A stretch of 36,312 nt of DNA from Nitratireductor sp. ZSWI3 (GTDB taxonomy: Bacteria > Pseudomonadota > Alphaproteobacteria > Rhizobiales > Rhizobiaceae), in NCBI RefSeq assembly GCF_024655565.1, contig NZ_JANKOF010000044.1, forward strand, positions 1-36,312, given 5' to 3'. Below are positions 9,723 to 22,328 of this stretch, piece after piece. Every line of letters starts with the position of its first letter. The first letter of the stretch is position 1. Under the pieces are notes generated by a model, which saw only the letters and a program-made list of their open reading frames with translations, ran no database searches and had not been told where the DNA came from. A program made the translations under genes and the position numbers.

Positions 9723-11546
9723 ATGTGTGGAATCGTTGGCATTGTGGGGCACACGCCCGTAGCTCCGCTGATCGTCGATGCGCTGAAACGCCTGGAGTAT
9801 CGCGGCTATGATTCGGCCGGCGTCGCTACCATCGAGCATGGCGCGCTCGCGCGGCGGCGCGCCGAGGGCAAGCTGGTCAACCTCGAGAAGCGGCTCGCCG
9901 AAGAGCCGCTCGGCGGCCTGATCGGCATCGGCCACACGCGCTGGGCGACCCATGGCGTGCCCAATGAGACCAATGCGCATCCGCATTTCGCCGACGACGT
10001 CGCCATCGTCCACAACGGCATCATCGAGAATTTCGCGGAATTGCGCGACGAGCTTTCCAGCGTGGGGTTCGTCTTCACCTCGCAGACCGATACGGAGGTG
10101 GTTGCCCATCTGATCGCCCGCGAACTGCGCGGCGGCGCCTCGCCGCAGGAGGCCGCTTACCGGTCGCTGCAGCGCCTGCGCGGTGCCTTCGCGCTCGCCA
10201 TCATGTTCCGCGGCGACGAGGATCTCATCGTCGGCGCCCGCAACGGCCCGCCGCTCGCCGTCGGCCACGGCGAGGGGGAGATGTATCTGGGCTCCGACGC
10301 CATCGCGCTGGCGCCCTTCACCGATTCCATCACCTATCTGGAGGATGGGGATTGGGTGGTGGTGCGGCGCGAAGGCATGCAGATCTTCGACATGGATGCA
10401 AAGCCCGTCTCGCGCATGCGCCAGCAATCCGTGGGCACCAGCTTCCTGGTCGACAAGGGCAATCACCGCCATTTCATGGAAAAGGAGATCCATGAGCAGC
10501 CGGAGGTGATCTCGCACACGCTGGCCAATTACCTGGACTTCGCCGCCGGTCGCGTTGGCGGTTTCGACCTGCCGTTCGATTTCGCCGCGATAGAGCGCCT
10601 GGCGATCTCGGCCTGCGGCACCGCCTATCTGGCGGGCCTCGTCGGCAAATACTGGCTGGAGCGCTATGCGCGGCTGCCCGTCGACATCGACATCGCCTCG
10701 GAGTTCCGCTACCGCGAGATGCCACTGCCGAAGGCGAGCGCCGCGCTGTTCATCTCGCAATCGGGCGAGACCGCCGACACGCTCGCATCGTTGCGCTATT
10801 GCCGGGGCGAGGGCGTGCCGATCTCGGCCATCGTCAATGTGCGCGAATCGACCATCGCCCGTGAGAGCGACGGCGTCTTTCCGACGCTTGCCGGCCCGGA
10901 GATCGGCGTTGCCTCGACAAAGGCCTTCACCTGCCAGCTTTCGGTGCTTGCCGCCCTGGCGCTGAAGGCGGCCAAGGCGCGCGGCGTCCTTTCGGCCGAG
11001 CGGGAGCAGGAGCTGGTGCGCCAGCTTTCCGAGGCGCCGCGCTATGCCGCCCAGGCGCTCAAGCTCAGCGAGCGGATCGAGACCGTCGCCCGCGAGCTTT
11101 CGCATGTGCGCCACGTCCTCTATCTCGGCCGCGACACCAGCTATCCGCTGGCGCTGGAGGGCGCCCTGAAGCTGAAGGAAATCTCCTACATCCATGCCGA
11201 GGGCTATGCGGCCGGCGAACTGAAGCACGGGCCGATCGCCCTGATCGACGAACAGATGCCGGTCATCGTCATCGCGCCGCACGACCGCATATTCGAGAAG
11301 ACCGTCTCCAACATGCAGGAAGTGGCCGCGCGCGGCGGCAGGATCATCCTGATCACCGATCGCCAGGGGGCGGAGAAGGCGACCGTCAAGACGCTCGAGA
11401 CGATCGTCATGCCGGACGTGCCGGAATTCGTGGCGCCGATCGTCTATGCCCTGCCGGTGCAGATGCTCGCCTATCACACGGCCGTCATCATGGGCACGGA
11501 TGTCGACCAGCCGCGCAACCTGGCGAAGTCGGTGACCGTGGAGTAG
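9723..11546 (+). CDS. glmS: Glutamine-fructose-6-phosphate aminotransferase (isomerizing)
   Basis: Cytoplasmic enzyme that makes glucosamine 6-phosphate from fructose 6-phosphate and glutamine, the first committed step of the UDP-GlcNAc pathway. At 607 residues it is full length. Cys2 (MCGIVGI) is the N-terminal glutaminase nucleophile, with conserved YRGYDSAG and HTRWATHG. Two SIS sugar-isomerase domains follow (about 285-425 and 460-600), including SQSGETADTL, ASTKAFTCQ and the C-terminal QPRNLAKSVTVE ending typical of the family. It lies downstream of glmU but far enough away to need its own promoter. Confidence 0.98.
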   Translation: MCGIVGIVGHTPVAPLIVDALKRLEYRGYDSAGVATIEHGALARRRAEGKLVNLEKRLAEEPLGGLIGIGHTRWATHGVPNETNAHPHFADDVAIVHNGIIENFAELRDELSSVGFVFTSQTDTEVVAHLIARELRGGASPQEAAYRSLQRLRGAFALAIMFRGDEDLIVGARNGPPLAVGHGEGEMYLGSDAIALAPFTDSITYLEDGDWVVVRREGMQIFDMDAKPVSRMRQQSVGTSFLVDKGNHRHFMEKEIHEQPEVISHTLANYLDFAAGRVGGFDLPFDFAAIERLAISACGTAYLAGLVGKYWLERYARLPVDIDIASEFRYREMPLPKASAALFISQSGETADTLASLRYCRGEGVPISAIVNVRESTIARESDGVFPTLAGPEIGVASTKAFTCQLSVLAALALKAAKARGVLSAEREQELVRQLSEAPRYAAQALKLSERIETVARELSHVRHVLYLGRDTSYPLALEGALKLKEISYIHAEGYAAGELKHGPIALIDEQMPVIVIAPHDRIFEKTVSNMQEVAARGGRIILITDRQGAEKATVKTLETIVMPDVPEFVAPIVYALPVQMLAYHTAVIMGTDVDQPRNLAKSVTVE

Positions 11547-11554
11547 AGGCCAGG

Positions 11555-11592
11555 GGAGCGAGGGCCGGCGGCATCGCCGCAAACCGGCCCGA
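11555..11592 (+). terminator. Possible hairpin after glmS
   Basis: GGGCCGG near 11560 can pair with CCGGCCC near 11585, with an inner GCGGC/GCCGC stem. There is no T-run, so termination is uncertain. Confidence 0.35.
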
Positions 11593-11678
11593 ATTGCTAT
11601 TCAAATCTTCAGCCTGGTGGATTAGTCTCCGCCGGGCAGTTCTTGTTTCCCCACCACTCCGAGGCCCGTATCCGCATC

Positions 11679-12383
11679 ATGACCCGCCTGCGCAATTACT
11701 TTCTCACGGGCTTCATCGTCACCGCGCCGCTTGCCATCACCGCCTATCTGGCCTGGTCGATGATCGGCTGGGTCGATTCCTGGGTGAAACCCTATATCCC
11801 CGCCCGCTACAATCCGGACACCTATCTGCCGTTCCCCGTGCCGGGCTTCGGCCTGATCGTCGCCCTCATCGTCATTACCCTGATCGGATTCCTGACGGCG
11901 AACATCATCGGCAGGACGATCGTCTCGGTGGGCGAGAACATTCTCGGCCGCATGCCGCTGGTGCGCAGCGTCTATCGCGGCCTGAAACAGATCATCGAGA
12001 CGGTCCTCTCCGAGCGCTCCGACACGTTCAAGAAGGTCGGCCTGGTGGAGTATCCGCGCAAAGGCCTGTGGGCGCTGGTCTTCATCGCCACCGAAACGCG
12101 CGGCGAGGTGCAGGCGGAGATCAAGAGCGATGCAGGCGAGACCATCGCCGTCTTCCTGCCGACGACGCCCAACCCCACCTCGGGCTATCTTCTCTTCGTT
12201 CCGAAGGAGGACGTCATCGAGCTCAAGATGACCGTGGAGGAGGGTGCCAAGCTCGTTATCTCGGCCGGTCTCGTGGCGCCCGAATACCATGAAAGAACCA
12301 AGGCGCTCGCCGAGGCCGCACTCGCCGAAGGCGCTCAGCCCGCCCGCAGCAGCCGCACGGCTTCGTCGCGCCCGAACAGATAG
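11679..12383 (+). CDS. DUF502 family membrane protein
   Basis: A 234-residue inner-membrane protein with two predicted helices (about 6-30 and 58-80) and a soluble C-terminal domain, matching the DUF502 family in order and key segments (TGFIVTAPLAITAYLAW, RIPLVRSVY-like MPLVRSVYRGLKQ, and PTTPNPTSGY). Function is not established. ATG 11679 is preferred to a TTG at 11643 since family members begin close to the first helix, but the Shine-Dalgarno is weak, so the start is uncertain. The last 16 codons are antisense to the 3' end of recG: the two genes overlap tail to tail by 49 bases, giving this protein a low-complexity Arg/Ser tail. Confidence 0.85.
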   Translation: MTRLRNYFLTGFIVTAPLAITAYLAWSMIGWVDSWVKPYIPARYNPDTYLPFPVPGFGLIVALIVITLIGFLTANIIGRTIVSVGENILGRMPLVRSVYRGLKQIIETVLSERSDTFKKVGLVEYPRKGLWALVFIATETRGEVQAEIKSDAGETIAVFLPTTPNPTSGYLLFVPKEDVIELKMTVEEGAKLVISAGLVAPEYHERTKALAEAALAEGAQPARSSRTASSRPNR

Positions 12384-14443
12384 AGCAGCAGGCGCAGCGC
12401 CTCGCCGCGCGGCGTCTCGAGGTCCGAATCCTGCGACAGGATGAGCCGCGCATCGTCGCGCGCCGCCTGCAGGAGGTCGGTGTGGCTTTCGATGCGGGCG
12501 ACACGGAACCCGGGCGTGCCCGATTGCTTGGTGCCCAAAAGGTCGCCTTCGCCGCGCAGCTTCAGATCCTCTTCGGCGATCACGAAGCCGTCCTCGGTCT
12601 CGCGCATCACCTCCAGGCGGCGGATCGCCGTCTGGCCGAGCGGCCCCTTGTAGAGCAACACGCAGGAGGAGGCGAGCGCGCCGCGCCCGACGCGGCCGCG
12701 CAGCTGGTGCAGTTGCGCCAGGCCGAAACGCTCGGCATGCTCGATGACGATGATCGTCGCGTCGGACACGTCGACGCCGACCTCCACCACCGTCGTGCCG
12801 ACGAGAATACGCGTCTCGCCGGCCTTGAAGGCGCGCATCGCCTCGTCCTTCTCCGCCGCCTTCATGCGTCCATGGACGAGCCCGACGGCACTGCCGAAAA
12901 TCTTCTGCAGCGCCGCAAAACGGTCTTCCGCCGAGGTGAGCGGCACCTCCTCGGACTCCTCGACCAGCGGACAGATCCAATAGGCCTTCTGGCCCTCGGC
13001 GAGCGCCTTGCGGATGCGCTCCACCAGCTCGCCGAGCCGTTCCATCGGCAGGGTCACCGTGCGGATGGGCTGGCGGCCGGCCGGCTTTTCCGTCAGCCGC
13101 GACACGTCCATGTCGCCGAAGGCCGACAGCACCAGGGTGCGTGGAATGGGCGTCGCCGTCATCACCAGCATATCCGGCGCGTTGCCCTTGGCGGTGATAG
13201 CCAGCCGCTGATGCACACCGAAACGGTGCTGCTCGTCGATCACGGCCAGCGCCAGGTCGTGGAAGCTGACGCTCTCCTGGAACAGCGCATGCGTGCCGAT
13301 GACGAAATCCACCGCGCCGGAAGCGATCGCGTCCAGCGTGTTCTGGCGCTCCTTGCCCTTCTCGCGGCCGGTCAGCACGGCGGCCGTCAGGCCGGCCGCC
13401 TCGGCCAGCGGGCGGATCGTCGCAAAATGCTGGCGGGCAAGGATCTCCGTCGGCGCCATCAGGGCCGATTGCGCGCCCGCCTCGGCGGCGCGCGCCATGG
13501 CAAGAAGCGCGACGACCGTTTTGCCGGCTCCGACGTCTCCCTGCAGCAGCCGCACCATGCGCTCGGGCTGGCCGAGATCGGCATGAATGTCGCGCACCGC
13601 TTCCTCCTGGCTGCCGGTGAGGGCATAGGGAAGCGCCGCCCTGATCTTGGCCTCCAGATGGCCGTCGCCCGTCAACGGCCGGCCGGAAAGCCGTTTCACC
13701 CTTGCCCTGACGAGTGCCAGGGAAAGCTGCCCCGCCAGGAACTCGTCATAGGCGACCCGCCGCCAGAACTGGCTTTCGGGGGTCGAATCGTCCGGTTCCT
13801 GCGGCGCGTGCAGCCGCCGCAGCGCCGCCCCGAAGCCTGGCATGCGGTTGCGGGCGAGGAAAGCCGGGTCCTGCCATTCGGGCAGGTCCGGCAACCGCTC
13901 GAGCGCCTGGCCGATCGCCCGGCGCAGCACCTTCGCCGAAAGTCCTGCCGTCAACGGATAGACCGGCTCCAGCGTCGGCAGGGTGTCCGCTTCCGCCGCC
14001 GGCACGATGAAATCGGGATGCACCATGGAGGGGCGGCCGTTGAACCACTCCATGCGGCCACTCACCAGGACCTTTTCGCCCTCCGGCAACACCTTTTCGA
14101 GCCATTGCGCGCGGGCGTGGAAGAAGGTGAGCGCGATCTCGCCAGTGTCGTCGAAGGCGAAGACCCGGTAAGGGGCACTCTTGCGGCCGGGCGGCGAGGG
14201 ATGGTGGCGGGAGACCGTCAGCTCCAGCGTCACGATGGCGCCTTCCGGCGCGTTGGCGATGCCCGGCCGGTTGCGCCGGTCGACGAGCGAGTGCGGCAGG
14301 ACGAACAGCAGGTCGCCGACGCGCAGCTCGCGCCCCGTGCCGTCGCCCGGCACGATGTTCGACAGAAGATCGGCAAGCTTCGCCCCGACGCCGTCGAGCG
14401 TCGTCACGGGAGCAAAGAGCGGATCGAGGAGCGATGGGCGCAT
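12335..14443 (-). CDS. recG: ATP-dependent DNA helicase RecG
   Basis: Superfamily 2 helicase that regresses stalled replication forks and branch-migrates Holliday junctions. The 702 residues are full length. An N-terminal wedge/OB-fold domain (about 20-200) is followed by the helicase core: Walker A GDVGAGKT at 302-309, DEXH box DEQH at 404-407, TATPIPRT motif III, and the RecG-type GRVGRG motif VI. The promoter must lie in the short space shared with the divergent sdhE. The gene ends convergently with the DUF502 gene, overlapping it by 49 bases. Confidence 0.98.
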   Translation of the reverse strand: MRPSLLDPLFAPVTTLDGVGAKLADLLSNIVPGDGTGRELRVGDLLFVLPHSLVDRRNRPGIANAPEGAIVTLELTVSRHHPSPPGRKSAPYRVFAFDDTGEIALTFFHARAQWLEKVLPEGEKVLVSGRMEWFNGRPSMVHPDFIVPAAEADTLPTLEPVYPLTAGLSAKVLRRAIGQALERLPDLPEWQDPAFLARNRMPGFGAALRRLHAPQEPDDSTPESQFWRRVAYDEFLAGQLSLALVRARVKRLSGRPLTGDGHLEAKIRAALPYALTGSQEEAVRDIHADLGQPERMVRLLQGDVGAGKTVVALLAMARAAEAGAQSALMAPTEILARQHFATIRPLAEAAGLTAAVLTGREKGKERQNTLDAIASGAVDFVIGTHALFQESVSFHDLALAVIDEQHRFGVHQRLAITAKGNAPDMLVMTATPIPRTLVLSAFGDMDVSRLTEKPAGRQPIRTVTLPMERLGELVERIRKALAEGQKAYWICPLVEESEEVPLTSAEDRFAALQKIFGSAVGLVHGRMKAAEKDEAMRAFKAGETRILVGTTVVEVGVDVSDATIIVIEHAERFGLAQLHQLRGRVGRGALASSCVLLYKGPLGQTAIRRLEVMRETEDGFVIAEEDLKLRGEGDLLGTKQSGTPGFRVARIESHTDLLQAARDDARLILSQDSDLETPRGEALRLLLYLFGRDEAVRLLRAG

Positions 14444-14549
14444 TCCGTCATGATTAAAGCCTCAATTGCATGACGCAAGGCTGACAGACGGTCGTGCACA
14501 CGCTATATCCGCGCCGTCGACATCATCCGCACGCGCGAAGGCCACACCC

Positions 14550-14828
14550 ATGACAGGCACCACCCGCTCCAGCCACGACCTCGATCCGCGCCGCCGGCGC
14601 GCCCTGGTGCGATCCTGGCGCCGCGGCACGCGCGAGATGGACCTGGTGCTGGGCGAGTTTGCAGACGCGCAGATCGACGTTCTGAGCGAGGCGGAGCTTG
14701 CCGAATACGAAACCATTCTGGAGGTTCCCGATACGGAACTCTACAAATGGGTGACGGGCGAGGCGCCGCTGCCGGCCGCTTACGACACACCGCTCTTTGC
14801 GCGCATCCTTTCCTCGCGGAGCGCCTGA
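14550..14828 (+). CDS. sdhE: FAD assembly factor SdhE (succinate dehydrogenase assembly factor 2)
   Basis: A 92-residue cytoplasmic protein of the SdhE/YgfY (Sdh5) family, which helps attach FAD covalently to the flavoprotein subunit of succinate dehydrogenase. The family's signature RGTREMD (RGxxE) is present, followed by helical segments with LSEAELAEYETILEVPD and DTELYKWVTGEAPLP as usual. ATG 14550 gives the normal family length; a longer frame upstream has no support. It is divergent from recG and 13 bases before mfd, the order seen in many alphaproteobacteria. Confidence 0.94.
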   Translation: MTGTTRSSHDLDPRRRRALVRSWRRGTREMDLVLGEFADAQIDVLSEAELAEYETILEVPDTELYKWVTGEAPLPAAYDTPLFARILSSRSA

Positions 14829-14841
14829 GGCAGTAGACGCG

Positions 14842-18345
<3,504 letters not shown>

Positions 18346-19029
18346 TCAGGCTTGCGGCGCGTCGAGCGTGCCGTTGGCCTTGGCTTCGGCCACCTTGGCG
18401 ATGGCGTCGGCGAGTGTGGCGGGCTCCTGCGCTCCCATCACCGCATAGCGGCCCTCGAGGAGGAAGCAGGGCACCCCGGTGACGCCCATCCGCTGGGCGG
18501 TGGCGATCTCCTCCTGCACCTCCGCCCGATCGGCCTCCGTCGCCAGCAAGGTCTCGGCCAGTGCCGCATCCATGCCGGCGTCGCGCGCCGCCCCGATCAG
18601 CACCGCCCGGTCGCCGAGATCGGCGCCTTCCTCGAAATAGAGCGCGAACAGCCGGCCGACGAGCCGGTCCTGCACGCCCGGGCCGGCATTCGCCGCCCAG
18701 CGGATGATGCGATGCGCGTCGAGCGTGTTCGGCGACGTCTTTATGGCATCGAAATCAAAAGCGATACCAACGGCTTGTCCGACGACGCTGATCTGCTGGT
18801 GCATCTGGCTGATGCGGTCTTCGCTGCCGAATTTGTCGATCAGATAGGCGCGCCTGTCCTTGCCGGCCGGCGGCAGTGTCGGGTCGAGCTGGAAAGGCCG
18901 CCAGCGCAGCTCGACGGGAATCTCGGACACCGTGTCGAGCGCCTTCTTCAGCCTTGCCCGGCCGACATAGCACCAGGGGCAGACGACGTCCGAGACGATA
19001 TCGATGGTCACGGGGAGGAGGTCTGTCAT
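18346..19029 (-). CDS. DsbA-family (FrnE-like) thiol oxidoreductase
   Basis: A 227-residue protein of the DsbA-like thioredoxin superfamily, closest in pattern to the FrnE/polyketide-associated group. The CxxC active site is Cys17-Pro-Trp-Cys20, inserted in VVCPWCYVGRARL, and the cis-Pro loop is seen as MGVTGVPCFL. There is no signal peptide, so it should be cytoplasmic, unlike DsbA proper. The start at 19029 has GGAG just before it; the gene follows the binding-protein gene by 14 bases and is presumably cotranscribed with it. FrnE homologues are linked to oxidative-stress tolerance, but the substrate here is unknown. The stop lies directly against the mfd stop (convergent). Confidence 0.9.
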   Translation of the reverse strand: MTDLLPVTIDIVSDVVCPWCYVGRARLKKALDTVSEIPVELRWRPFQLDPTLPPAGKDRRAYLIDKFGSEDRISQMHQQISVVGQAVGIAFDFDAIKTSPNTLDAHRIIRWAANAGPGVQDRLVGRLFALYFEEGADLGDRAVLIGAARDAGMDAALAETLLATEADRAEVQEEIATAQRMGVTGVPCFLLEGRYAVMGAQEPATLADAIAKVAEAKANGTLDAPQA

Positions 19030-19043
19030 CGTTCGCTCCGGCC

Positions 19044-20879
19044 TCAATTCGTATCCGGCTTGCGCCACCATGTCTGCAGCTTATAGCCGTAGAGCGGCGT
19101 CGTTTGCGGATGGTCGAGATAGCTCCAGTAGGCCACCCACTCGTCATTGTTGTGCTGCATCGGCACCACATAGGCGCCGGACATCAAAAGACGGTCGAGG
19201 GCGCGTACGGCGGCGGTGTAGTCCTCCAGGTCGCGCGCGCCGAGCATCGCCTCGATCATGGCGTCGATGGCCGGATCGGCGGCCCCGGAAAGATTGAAGG
19301 TTCCCTCGGTCCTGGCCGCTTCGGAACCCCAGCGGGTGATCTGCTCTATGCCCGGCGACAGCGAGCCGGAGAAACCGGCGGCGGCGATGATCACGTCGAA
19401 ATCGTAGGTCTGCTTGCGCTGCTGGGCCTGGGAATCGTCGAGAAGCCGGATCGACACCTCGACGCCGATCTTGCCGAGCGCCCGCTGGTAGACGGCGGCA
19501 AGCCGCGCGCCTTCGTCCGAGGTGACCAGGATCTCGAAGGTGAGGGGCCTGCCGTCAGCGTCGACGAGTTGCCTGCCTTCGAGCCTGTAGCCGGCTTCCT
19601 TCAGCATGTCGAACGCGGCGCGCATCTGCTCGCGCCCAACCTCGGCGCCCGAGGCTTCGTCCTTGCCATAGGTGCCGTCCATGACGTCCAGCGTCACGCG
19701 GTCGGCATAGGGGGCCAGCAGCGTGCGCTCCTCGGCGCTTGCCGGCCGGCCGAGCGCCGACAGGTACGATCCCTGCCAGTAGCTCAGCGTGCGCTCGTAC
19801 TCGCCCTTGAGGATGTTCGTGTTGATCCAGCCGAAATCGTAAAGCTTCGAGAGCGCCCGGCGCACGCGCGGATCAGCAAATTTCTCGCGCCTCGTGTTGA
19901 AGAAGAAGCCGCTGACCGCCGGCGGCACGCCATTGACGAAGGTTTCGGCGAGCACGTCGCCGTTGCGCGCGGCGGGAAAGTCGATGCCGCGCTGGCGGCG
20001 CACCGGATCGGATTCGGAATAGACCGAGCAGATGCCCTTCTTGAACGCTTCGACGAGCGAGTTGACGTTGAGGAAATACTCGATGGTGATCCTGTCGAAA
20101 TTGTCGTAGCCGCGCTTCGAGGGCACGTCCTCGCCCCAGTAGTCCTTGTTGCGCTCGAAGACGATGCGCGTGCCGGGATCCACCTTGGCGATGCGGTAGG
20201 CACCGCTGCCGATGACGGGCTTCAGCGTCGTCTGGTCGAAAGTATCCATGGCAAAGGCGTGCCTGGGCACGATCGGCGTCAGCGCGACGATCAGCGGAAA
20301 CTCGCGGTCGGCCTGGTCGTTGAAGGTGAACCGGACGCTGTGCTCGCCGGTCTTCTCGATCTTCTCGATCTTGGCCATCCGGCTCGAATAGGGCGGCCGT
20401 CCCTTTTGCGTATAGGCTTCGTAGGTGAAGATCACGTCTTCAGGCGTCACCGGCTCGCCGTCGGACCATCTGGCGTCGGGATTGAGGTTGAACTCGGCAT
20501 AGCTGCGTTCCTCGTCCATCACGACGCTCTCGGCGATGAGGCCGTACAGCGAGAAGGGCTCGTCGGCGCTGCGTGTCATCAGCGGCTCGAAAACGAGATT
20601 GCCGAAAATCGTGTCGACCACGCCGCGCGCCGTGGTGCGCATGCTCTTCAGGATGAAGGGATTGAGGTTGTCGAAGGTCCCGACCACGCAATAGGTGACT
20701 GCACCGCCTTTCGGTGCGTCGGGATTGACGTAGGGAAAGTGCATGAAATCGGCCGGCAATGCCGGCTCGCCGTGCATGGCGATGCCATGCATCGGCTTTT
20801 CGTCGGCCGCAAGCGCTCCACCGGTGGCGAGAAGGACCGCCGGGAGTGCAATCCGCGAGAGCAGCCTGGAGAGGACCAT
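19044..20879 (-). CDS. ABC transporter peptide-binding protein, YejA-like
   Basis: Periplasmic solute-binding protein (family 5, DppA/OppA fold) of 611 residues. A signal peptide of about 27 residues (LSRLLSRIALPAVLLATGGALA) precedes a mature start with KPMHGIAMHGEPALPADF, a hallmark of YejA, the binding protein of the microcin C/peptide importer YejABEF. The rest follows the family (PDAPKGGAVTY, NLNPFI, RWSDGEPVTPEDV, GSGAYRI, FEILVTSDEG). ATG 20879 is chosen because the signal peptide begins there; upstream codons in the same frame have no support. No permease or ATPase genes are adjacent, so it is either an orphan or works with components elsewhere. It heads a minus-strand unit with the FrnE-like gene. 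Confidence 0.9.
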   Translation of the reverse strand: MVLSRLLSRIALPAVLLATGGALAADEKPMHGIAMHGEPALPADFMHFPYVNPDAPKGGAVTYCVVGTFDNLNPFILKSMRTTARGVVDTIFGNLVFEPLMTRSADEPFSLYGLIAESVVMDEERSYAEFNLNPDARWSDGEPVTPEDVIFTYEAYTQKGRPPYSSRMAKIEKIEKTGEHSVRFTFNDQADREFPLIVALTPIVPRHAFAMDTFDQTTLKPVIGSGAYRIAKVDPGTRIVFERNKDYWGEDVPSKRGYDNFDRITIEYFLNVNSLVEAFKKGICSVYSESDPVRRQRGIDFPAARNGDVLAETFVNGVPPAVSGFFFNTRREKFADPRVRRALSKLYDFGWINTNILKGEYERTLSYWQGSYLSALGRPASAEERTLLAPYADRVTLDVMDGTYGKDEASGAEVGREQMRAAFDMLKEAGYRLEGRQLVDADGRPLTFEILVTSDEGARLAAVYQRALGKIGVEVSIRLLDDSQAQQRKQTYDFDVIIAAAGFSGSLSPGIEQITRWGSEAARTEGTFNLSGAADPAIDAMIEAMLGARDLEDYTAAVRALDRLLMSGAYVVPMQHNNDEWVAYWSYLDHPQTTPLYGYKLQTWWRKPDTN

Positions 20880-21138
20880 GAAATGCACCTTTACCGGAAA
20901 AGCATGGAAAAACGATGATTCGCGGCAGAGCCTAACACAGCAAAACGGGCCGATTGGCGGCGACCGTGTGAAGTTTGCCGCACCCTGCCACAAAGTCCAG
21001 CGAAATGGCCCGCCGGACTGGATTTGCCCGCCGCGCCGGTGTAACACGCCCGCGAAGGTCATGCTGTCGCCTCATTTGGCCAACAGGTGACGCTGACGAT
21101 AGTTTTCTGGCGCTGTGCATTTAGAGGAACTGAGCCAT

Positions 21139-21765
21139 ATGAAAAGCCTGAACGCGAAAGCAATCCGCACTCTGTTCGCCGTCGCCGGCGCCGCGTGTGT
21201 GGCAGCAAGCGGAGTCGGCATCGCCGCCGCGCAATCGCAACAGCCGCCTCAGGGCTGGTTCAAGGCCTGCACCAAGCAGGAGGACGTCGATATCTGCAAC
21301 GTGCAGAACGTCCTGATCGCCGAGAACGGCCAGATGATCACCGGCGTCAGCCTCATCGAGGTGAAGGGCAAGGTCAACCGCAAGGTGTTCCAGATCACCG
21401 TTCCGACCGGCCGCATGGTGCCTCCCGGCGTCGGCATGCAGATCGACGGCGGCCAGACGCAGAAGATCGATTACGCGATCTGCCTGCCGGATCGCTGCAT
21501 CGCCGAGGCGCCGCTGACGGACCAGCTCATCGCCTCCTTCAAGAAGGGCTCCGAGCTGACGCTGACCTCGGTCAACTTCCAGAACCAGCCCAACCCGATC
21601 AAGATGCCGCTCTCGGGCTTCACCGCCGCTTATGACGGCGATCCGCTGCCGCAGTCCGACATCGAGGACCGCCAGAAGAAGCTTCAGGAGTTCGTGAACA
21701 AGAACAACCAGGAGTTCACCGAGAAGCTGCGCCAGGCGCAGGAGAAGGCCAAGCAGGGCGAGTGA
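21139..21765 (+). CDS. Invasion-associated locus B (IalB) family protein
   Basis: A 208-residue secreted protein with a signal peptide ending near IAAAQS (about 31) and the IalB fold: GWFKACTKQEDVDICNV near the start of the mature chain and YAICLPDRC further on, giving two likely disulfide pairs. The family is named for a Bartonella invasion factor but is widespread in free-living Rhizobiales, and its biochemical role is not known. The C-terminal 45 residues are charged and likely helical (DRQKKLQEFVNKNNQEF and following). AGAGGAAC precedes the start at 21139; a longer frame from 21115 is not supported. A strong terminator follows. Confidence 0.92.
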   Translation: MKSLNAKAIRTLFAVAGAACVAASGVGIAAAQSQQPPQGWFKACTKQEDVDICNVQNVLIAENGQMITGVSLIEVKGKVNRKVFQITVPTGRMVPPGVGMQIDGGQTQKIDYAICLPDRCIAEAPLTDQLIASFKKGSELTLTSVNFQNQPNPIKMPLSGFTAAYDGDPLPQSDIEDRQKKLQEFVNKNNQEFTEKLRQAQEKAKQGE

Positions 21766-21790
21766 CCCCGGCTTTTCCCGTAGATTAAAG

Positions 21791-21813
21791 ACAGGGCCGC
21801 AAGGCCCTGTTTT
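21791..21813. terminator. Bidirectional terminator between ialB-like gene and hspQ
   Basis: A perfect 8-bp stem ACAGGGCC-GCAA-GGCCCTGT (21791-21810) is followed by TTTTC on the plus strand, with a run of A's on the far side. It lies between two convergent genes and can serve both. Confidence 0.8.
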
Positions 21814-21837
21814 CGTTTCGGATTGTCGTATCTTGCG

Positions 21838-22170
21838 TCAATGATGCAGGCGCTCGCGCGGCGTGTAGTGTCCGTCGGGCGTCTCGACGAAGAATTCGGC
21901 GAGCTGCGGATGGCGCACCGGTTCTCCCGACTCGTCGGCCAGGAGGTTCTGCTCCGACACATAGGCGACGTATTCCGTCTCCTCGTTCTCGGCGAGCAGG
22001 TGGTAGAAGGGCTGGTCCTTGCGCGGGCGCACCTCGGCCGGGATCGCCTGGTACCACTCCTCGGTGTTGTTGAATTCCGGGTCGACGTCGAAAATGACAC
22101 CGCGAAAAGCGAACAGCCGGTGGCGGACGACCTGACCGATGTGGAATTTTGCGGTTCCGATATTTGGCAT
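21838..22170 (-). CDS. hspQ: Heat shock protein HspQ
   Basis: A 110-residue protein of the HspQ/YccV family (hemimethylated-DNA-binding YccV-like domain), linked in E. coli to DnaA turnover and Lon-dependent proteolysis. The chain contains the family core: KFHIGQVVRHRLFAFRGVIF, DVDPEFNNTEEWYQAIP, DQPFYHLLAENEETEYVAYV and SEQNLLADESGEPVRHP. ATG 22170 is chosen over a GTG at 22179 because AGAGGTG is at the right distance. The last residues are His-rich (PRERLHH). It is a single gene on its strand. Confidence 0.94.
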   Translation of the reverse strand: MPNIGTAKFHIGQVVRHRLFAFRGVIFDVDPEFNNTEEWYQAIPAEVRPRKDQPFYHLLAENEETEYVAYVSEQNLLADESGEPVRHPQLAEFFVETPDGHYTPRERLHH

Positions 22171-22328
22171 ATTTTGCACCTCTGCCCCCTATGTGGCGCA
22201 GCCGTTTCAACAATTCAATCCCGCCGGCTTGACGCACAACCTTTCGGCAAGCTAGCCGAAGGCACGCAGAAGGGTAGAGCGGCTTACGCGGCGACGCGCA
22301 GACGGGTTGCCCAAATGAGGGGTGGACG

